NCBI GenBank assembly: GCA_015501055.1
Contig: JADNYV010000004.1
Location: 310,001-374,000 of the forward strand
Direction of reading: 5' to 3'
Origin: Mucidula mucida
Taxonomy: Eukaryota; Basidiomycota; Agaricomycetes; Agaricales; Physalacriaceae
Length of the DNA: 64,000 nt
In this document: piece by piece, positions 58,175 through 64,000 of the stretch
How positions within the stretch are numbered: the stretch's first letter is position 1
How the letters are laid out: each line of letters opens with the position of its first letter
Notes under the pieces: model-generated
Seen by the model: only the letters and a program-made list of their open reading frames with translations
The model's database searches: none
What the model was told of the DNA's origin: nothing
Program-made: the position numbers and the translations under genes

Positions 58175-58670
58175 TCGTCCTCTTTGAGTTGCATTTCTTC
58201 CACTATGTCTGTATTTCATCGATCTCATCTGCCATTGTATTTAACTGTTCCTCGCGTTGCATCCATTGTCTACATATTCATCCACTTGAACGATTTGTGT
58301 GTTATCTATGCTATCTCATACGCTTTCGAACCTATGCCATCTCATTCTCGCTATGCAATCCTCTTCGATTTGTCTGTTCTCATCTCCCAATTTTTTTATT
58401 CATCCTAGCATCCGCATCTGCACTTTTTTCTCCTAGATTCTCTACATACAACAGGCGAATTTCTCATACCTCGTTTTCACGATATATTATGGGGCGTATG
58501 TGCGCAGGCCGCGTTGTATATGTGGGTTTTCAATCAATGCATACATTGTCCACTTGCACTTGAAATCCGGAGTGCGACCCAGTGACGTAGATCCGGGTGG
58601 GGACTTTCACATGGCTGGGAACCCGCTCTGTCTTAAGCCGTCTCAGTCGCTCAACGTTCAACTTTAAACG
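58175..58670. other. intergenic, no gene seen
   Basis: This 496-bp T-rich stretch holds the cyclin 3' region and the promoter of the next gene. A 130-codon plus-strand frame at 58171-58563 is low-complexity and cysteine/phenylalanine-rich without family resemblance, and is not called. Confidence 0.4.
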
Positions 58671-61352
58671 ATGTCTCTATCTTTCAAAGGTCACACTGTT
58701 GTGATTACTGGTGCTGGAGGTGGCTTGGGAAAGGCGTACGTTGGCTTCCTCCTCTGTCGCATCACTACTGAATTGTTCGGACTCCAGTTATTCTCTCTTA
58801 TTTGCATCACGGGGGGCTAATGTTGTCGTTAACGATTTCAATGCAAACGCGGCCCAGAGCCTCGTAGACCAGATTGTCAAAGGTTTTGGCTTTGCGGTCA
58901 TTATTTTTATCATGTACTCATCAACAACTCAGCTGGCGGCAAGGCCGTCGCGAACACCTCCTCTGTCACCGACGGAGCAGCCGTCATCAAGAGTGCCGTT
59001 GACGCTTTTGGGGGAGTCACCATTCTCATCAACAATGCTGGAATCTTGCGAGACAAGGGGTACGTTTACCTTACGGCCGACAATCATCTGCTCATGTCGC
59101 CTCAGCTTCAAGAACATGTCCGACAAGGAATGGGACCAAATCATTGAGGTCCACCTTAAAGGTGCATTCTCGTGTACCAAGGCGGCGTGGCCCATCTTCC
59201 GGAAACAGAAGTTTGGACGTATCGTCAACACCGCTAGCGCCGCTGGTATCTACGGTAATTCGGTCTTGGAATTTAGACGCGACAAATACTCAAGTACGCT
59301 TCAGGTAATTTTGGTCAAGCCAACTATAGCGCGGCGAAGATGGGTCTCATTGCTTTCACTAAAACTTTGGCGGTGGAAGGCGCGAAGTATGGAATCAAGG
59401 CGACAGCGATCGCTCCAGTACGTTCAGCTACCGTCGCACACGTTCTTCTCCGGTTAAGCGTTCCTGCAGATAGCAGCATCACCTATGACGGAAACTATCA
59501 TGCCTCCGGAGATGCTCGCTAAGCTTGGGGTAGGTTTCCTTCGGCCCGTCCACACAGGTATTCTGATATTTTCCAGCCCGAGTTCGTTGCTCCTTTCGTT
59601 GCTTCCGTTTGCCATCCCGATGGTGTCGACGCGTCCGGAAGAGTGTTCGAGCTGGGTGCAGGATTTATCGCCGAGATACGTTGGGAACGAAGCGAGGGTG
59701 CTGTTTTCAAAACAGATGCCTCATTCACTCCTTCAGCGGCATGTCCATCCCATGACTGTTCTTCCTACTGCTCACTTTTACTTTAGGTGAAGGAGAAGTT
59801 TTCGGAAATAACCGATTTCACAAAGGCAGACTAGTATGTCTCTGCTTCGTTTCGTCTTACCCACCTGACAATTTCATTAGCCCGAAGTCGATGGCAGATG
59901 TCGATGCACAGGTGGGATTCTCATACAGGCGTGTTTCTTCAAACTCACGCGGATCCATCCAGGGCAAATTGAAAAAGGCAGCTTCACTTCCGTCAAACAA
60001 GCAAGCTTCACCGCCAGTTCGATTTGATGGACAGACTGTTATTATCACCGGTGCTGGTGCTGGCTTAGGCCGCATCTATGCTCTTATGTACGGCAGTCTT
60101 GGGGCCAACGTTGTCATCAACGATGTCAGCGAGAAAGGCGCGAATTCTGTCGTTGACGAAGTTGTCAAAGGTATGGTTGACATGAACTTGTACGCGTTTT
60201 CTCACATTGTCCGTTTCGAAAAGCTGGCGGGAAAGCCGCTGCAGCCATCTGCTCGGCGGAAGACGGTGACGCTATTGTCAAAGTTGCATTGGAGAAATTC
60301 GGAGCCGTTCACATATTGGTTGCTAATGCTGGAATTCTTCGCGACAAGTCCTTTACCGCTATGTCCGAGCAGGAATGGGATCTTGTTCTAGCTGTTCATC
60401 TCCGGTAAGTTTTCGATACACAGCTTTACGCATGATCTGACATGGTGTACAGTGGCACTTATAAGGTCTCTACTTCCTGCCTCGATATGTTCAAGACTGA
60501 ACTTCTCGTAGTGTGCAAAAGCTGTCTGGCCGATATTCCAAAAGCAGAAGTATGGCCGCATCGTAACTACCTGTTCGCAGGTTGGAATTTGTGAGTGATT
60601 GGTGTCGAAACTCTGCTTACTCGCTCATGGTTTCCGTAAGATGGTAACTTCGGCCAGGCTAATGTAAGGTATTCATCTTGGTTAACGAGCTACCTGCTTA
60701 TTATTTGTAGTACTCAACTGCCAAAGCTGGTATCATGTCGCTCACGAAAACCCTATCATTTGAGGGTCGCAAATATAACATTCTTGCCAACGTTATCGCT
60801 CCATCTGCAGGTACAGCTATGACTGCGACTGTTTGGACACAAGAGATGCTGGACGCTTTCAAGGTGCGTGGAATTTCATCTTCTTGTCGCTTATGAGAGT
60901 AAATGTGTTCGATATCAGCCCGACTACATTGCGCCCCTCGTTGGCTATCTCAGCAGCAAAGGTAAGTCTCTTGATCATGGTGTCCGACCTTGTCTGAGTA
61001 TTGCGCAGACAACGAGGATCACAGCGGCTTATTGTTTGAAGTTTCTGGAGGTTGGGCTGCTCAGACTCGCTGGCAACGCTCTGGTGGATACGGCTTCCCC
61101 TCAAAGTCGCCTTACACACCGGAAGATGTTGTTGCAAAGTGGAAGGAAATTACAACCTTTGGTGAGTCCTTGTTCGATACTTGCAGTCATCGTTCTAATT
61201 CCTGTAACAGACGATCGTGCAACGAACCCTTCCACGACGTCGGAAGCTATACAACAAGTTCGCCTCTTTCCACTTTATCGCTTATTTCTCATCTGTCTTT
61301 CCAGATCATTGAGAACTTTGAGAACGTCGGGGAGCCAAAGGCCAAATTATAG
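58671..61352 (+). CDS. FOX2: peroxisomal (3R)-hydroxyacyl-CoA dehydrogenase, two SDR domains (N-terminal part of FOX2), AKL tail
   Basis: Two tandem short-chain dehydrogenase domains of the multifunctional beta-oxidation enzyme. Domain 1: [20 protein letters not shown] (NAD motif), [33 protein letters not shown] (catalytic Ser and Tyr-x3-Lys), [18 protein letters not shown]. Domain 2: [80 protein letters not shown]. The region between domains and the end ([20 protein letters not shown]) match fungal Fox2. The start is ATG 58671. In yeast Fox2 the chain continues into an enoyl-CoA hydratase-2 domain; here a stop at 61350-61352 follows [12 protein letters not shown], and AKL is a valid PTS1. 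The hydratase is the next gene. About seventeen introns are needed. Confidence 0.93.
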
Positions 61353-61552
61353 TCACTGTGCAGAACATCTTGTCTACCTTATGTACAAAAGAGATTTGTA
61401 ATCTCCCCTTCAATCAGCCAAAATCGAACATAGACTGAACGAGGAGTGTTGACTATAAACATGTGTTTATTTTCCGCATGACCTTTCCCCGCATTTCACG
61501 CGCCGCTGGCCAAGTCCTCAGGCCTTTACCGTGAACCGCCATCCTGACTGCC

Positions 61553-62819
61553 ATGGTCGATTTCAACGACCCGAATGCCTTCTCGGATCCAGAAGATGCT
61601 GCCATCGTTGTCGACGCTAAGAAAACGATAGGGGAACTCGTAGAATACGTGTTTACGGAGGTATTCAACAACTCTTCCCTCAAAAGTAGTGTCTAACGCT
61701 CTAGCAGCGTGATGTTATCCTGTACAATCTTGGTATCGGTGCCACGGCGGAGGAACTGAAATGGACTTATGAAGGGGACGAAGACTTTTCTGCCCTTCCC
61801 ACCTTTGGAGTGATACCCCAGTTTCTGTCCAGTAGCGGTTTCCCTTTGGATTGGCTGCCGAATTACAACCCCGTTCGTTCGGCGCAGTCGTCTTCGCTGT
61901 GTCCTCGCTGACGACATGTAGGCGAAGCTTCTTCATGGCGAGCAATACCTGTCTATCAAAGCCCCCATCCCGACTAGCGGGACACTAGTCACCACGAGTC
62001 GGTCGGTCGTTCACCTGTGGCATTCTGTCTCCTGACCTTCTCACGCCTTTCTAGCCTTATGGAGGTCCTTGACAAGGGAAAGGCTGTCGCAGTCACAGTC
62101 GTGAACGAGACCAAGGACAAGTTTAGTGGAAAAGTCATCTTCGAAAACCAGTCTACGTTCTTCATCCGTGGATCCGGTGGGTTTGGCGGAAAGCGCGCCG
62201 GTAAAGGCAAGGAAGCGTTACTATGAACTGGTTGGAACTGGTGGTAATGTGTTTTGTAGATCGTGGCTCTGCTACTGCCGAGTACAAGATACCACAGCGC
62301 GCGCCTGATGCAGTCTTGGAGGAGAAGACCAGTACCATTCAAGCGGCGTTATACCGGTATGGCAACTTTTGGCGTGCACTCAATCTCTGTTGCTCATCGA
62401 AGACTCAGTCTAAGTGGTGATTCGAATCCGCTGCACGTATGATTGTGTTCACTACCTTTTGATCTGTTCCTCAAGGTCTTTAGATACTGCCTGAATTCGC
62501 CGCTATCGGAGGTTTCGATAAACCAATTTTACACGGGCTTTGTTCTATGGGTATATCTGGAAAACACGTATACAAGGCCTTCGGTGCCTTCAAGGATATC
62601 AAAGTGCGCTTCGCTGGGGTCGTTTATCCAGGCGAGACGCTGGTCACTTCGATGTGGAAGGATGAGGGCAAAATAATGTTCAGTAAGTTCCAACTAACTA
62701 GAAATGTACAAGGGTATCTAACATAGATCGTAGCAACTAAGGTAAAGGAAAGAGATAGTTTAGTCCTAGCGTCGGCCGGCGTAACACTCGTCGATATATC
62801 CATTACTTCAAAGTTGTAG
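61553..62819 (+). CDS. peroxisomal enoyl-CoA hydratase 2 (MaoC type; C-terminal part of FOX2 as its own gene), SKL tail
   Basis: ATG 61553 ([10 protein letters not shown]) opens a chain that matches the hydratase-2 domain of Fox2/MFP2: [113 protein letters not shown] (hydratase-2 Asp-x5-His catalytic motif), [20 protein letters not shown] and [20 protein letters not shown]. After a last intron (about 62680-62728) it reads [20 protein letters not shown] and ends ITSKL, a canonical PTS1. The enzyme hydrates trans-2-enoyl-CoA to the (3R)-hydroxy form used by the dehydrogenase encoded 200 bp upstream on the same strand. Six or seven introns are present. Confidence 0.93.
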
Positions 62820-62921
62820 ATAAGGACTGTAGCTCATGTATAAAAGTCTAGCTGTTGTCCGTTCACGTCATCCCGATTTCAATTTATACTGAGATGCTGA
62901 TCAGAAGTGGGTATCATAAAA

Positions 62922-64000
62922 TCATGTTGAACATGTAACGTTGAGGTAGGTTGAGGTATCGACACCTTGACATCCGGTCAGATTCAGGATTACAGTACGA
63001 GAGAACACGTACCAGGATAGAACCAGAAAGTCACTCCGAGGATAACATACAGACCTGCTCGAAATTCAGACCACAACGCAGAATGAGACAGAGCACCTAC
63101 ACATCAAGATCATTCCTTCGAGCCAGTTTGATTTGCCGTCTTGTACGACGTAATTCACTGTCAGGACTGAAAAGGACGTGAGAAACGAGGCAAATCGTGC
63201 CAGGAAAGAGTAGTCACCGGCAAGGAAAAGAGCAACAGATTCATACGGATCAAAGAGAAGCGTCAAAGGCTTGCCCATAATCCATGCCAACGTAACAATG
63301 AAGCTAGGCGCAGTTAGAACATTGATGGTAGAGCTGTGGTACGGAAAACGTACGGAATGACAAAGAGCGCTATTTGCTATGAACATCCTGTTAATACAGT
63401 AAAGATAGACGAGCCAGCGACAGCTTACAATACTTGATCCGACGGCTACGCCCAAACTTAGAGTGAGCTTGTCCTTGACGGACACAGCAACCGCACTGTA
63501 AAAGGACATGAGACACGATGCAGACAGTGCCAGGAAATCAGTATTCACGTTACATGTTCTGCAGCATTCCCGACGATAGGAAGGAGAATGACGCCCACGA
63601 ACTCTTTACTGATTCCTCCCTTGTCGGTCATACCATCAATGGAGTCTACAAGCCACTCAGCAGTGACAGCAACCAGCTGCAGAGATTGGATCAGTGGGAG
63701 GCATATACACGAGCCAGGGAAACGGGGCATACGACAGTGACAACCACGAGCAAACCGATTGTCATACCTACGCTGAGTTGAGGAACTTCTTCCTCATCCT
63801 CATCCTCAATATGCGTTTGAGTAGAGCTAGGTTCGAAATCGGGCTCATCATGAACAGTGGATCCGTCCGTTTTCCCTTTCCGCGACAAGGGATTCCGGAA
63901 CTGCTTCTCGTACTGGGTGGACTTCATGACATACTCCCCTTTGTCAGAATAGAGAACTGAATGGGAGAATAGCTGGAACACGAGATAGGAAAGATAGACT
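62922..64000 (-). CDS. VCX1: vacuolar Ca2+/H+ exchanger (VCX1 type), 5' end off the right edge
   Basis: A cation/proton antiporter of the CaCA family that loads Ca2+ into the vacuole. From the edge inward the minus strand reads a cytosolic linker (RKGKTDGSTVHDEPDFEPSS, EDEDEEEVPQLSVGMTIGLL), then VAVTAEWLVDSIDGMTDKGG, ISKEFVGVILLPIVGNAAEH (second alpha-repeat with the GNAAEH signature), VTVSVKDKLTLSLGVAVGSS, AWIMGKPLTLLFDPYESVAL and VTVNYVVQDGKSNWLEGMIL. After a 46-bp intron comes CLYVILGVTFWFYPG, and a further intron leads to a last exon ending YLNVTCST at 62922-62924. The N-terminal repeat and start codon lie outside the window. It converges with the hydratase gene, 102 bp apart. Confidence 0.9.

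Noticed and set aside
58171..58563. 130-codon plus-strand frame after the cyclin
   Set aside because: Low-complexity Phe/Ser/Cys sequence in the T-rich 3' region; probably chance.
62937..62958. Short repeat ttgaggt twice near the exchanger 3' end, similar to the hairpin arm at 46731
   Set aside because: Only seven to nine bases are shared, which is expected by chance in 64 kb.

Overview
The window is nuclear DNA of a filamentous basidiomycete, most likely an Agaricomycete. Nearly every gene is broken by introns of about 45-60 bp. Intergenic gaps are short, many gene pairs are divergent with starts a few dozen to a few hundred bases apart, and the proteins (Dbp6, Gle2/Rae1, Mim1, XLF/Nej1, casein kinase I with a Cys-Cys tail, Zn2Cys6 regulator, phosphoketolase, cytochrome-b5 acyl-CoA dehydrogenase) are fungal. 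About 31 protein-coding genes are supported. No rRNA, tRNA or CRISPR was seen. Exon joins come from reading splice sites and frames by eye; those given as coordinates were checked base by base. Layout, 1-16 kb: the 5' part of an IBTK-like ankyrin/RCC1 gene (-) and a DBP6-type helicase (+) diverge. A divergent acetate kinase/phosphoketolase pair forms the phosphoketolase shunt; the kinase carries three apparent single-base frame breaks while its partner reads cleanly. Casein kinase I, 6-phosphofructo-2-kinase/fructose-2,6-bisphosphatase and a small mitochondrial-type protein follow. 16-27 kb: GLE2/RAE1 (-) diverges from an F-box-like gene (+). A 380-bp inverted-repeat element (MITE), a poorly resolved membrane protein gene and two convergent genes of unrecognised family (21.4-23.5 kb - and 23.9-26.4 kb +) follow. 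26-44 kb: an FHA/Ki-67-like gene (-) shares a 109-bp promoter with an alpha-methylacyl-CoA racemase ending SKL. Then come a cytochrome-b5/acyl-CoA dehydrogenase ending SRL, a Zn2Cys6 transcription factor (-), a BuGZ/ZNF207-like zinc-finger protein (+), two tandem multi-pass membrane proteins (-) and a single-pass Mid2-like protein (-). 44-64 kb: two paralogous NmrA-like NAD(P)-binding proteins (44.8-46.1 kb - and 50.9-52.3 kb +) flank a small dsRNA-binding protein (-), an XLF/NEJ1 DNA-repair factor (+) and a MIM1 mitochondrial import protein (+). A CE16/GDSL-type secreted protein with substituted catalytic residues (-), an FHA/G-patch protein (+) and a B-type cyclin (+) follow. The FOX2 peroxisomal beta-oxidation enzyme then appears as two adjacent genes: a double dehydrogenase ending AKL and a hydratase-2 ending SKL. 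A vacuolar Ca2+/H+ exchanger (-) runs off the right edge. Functionally, four enzymes carry peroxisomal targeting tails and together cover racemisation, dehydrogenation, hydration and 3-hydroxyacyl oxidation of acyl-CoA. The strongest points for follow-up are the split FOX2, the frame-broken acetate kinase, the CE16-like pseudoenzyme, the GC-AG introns and the MITE.
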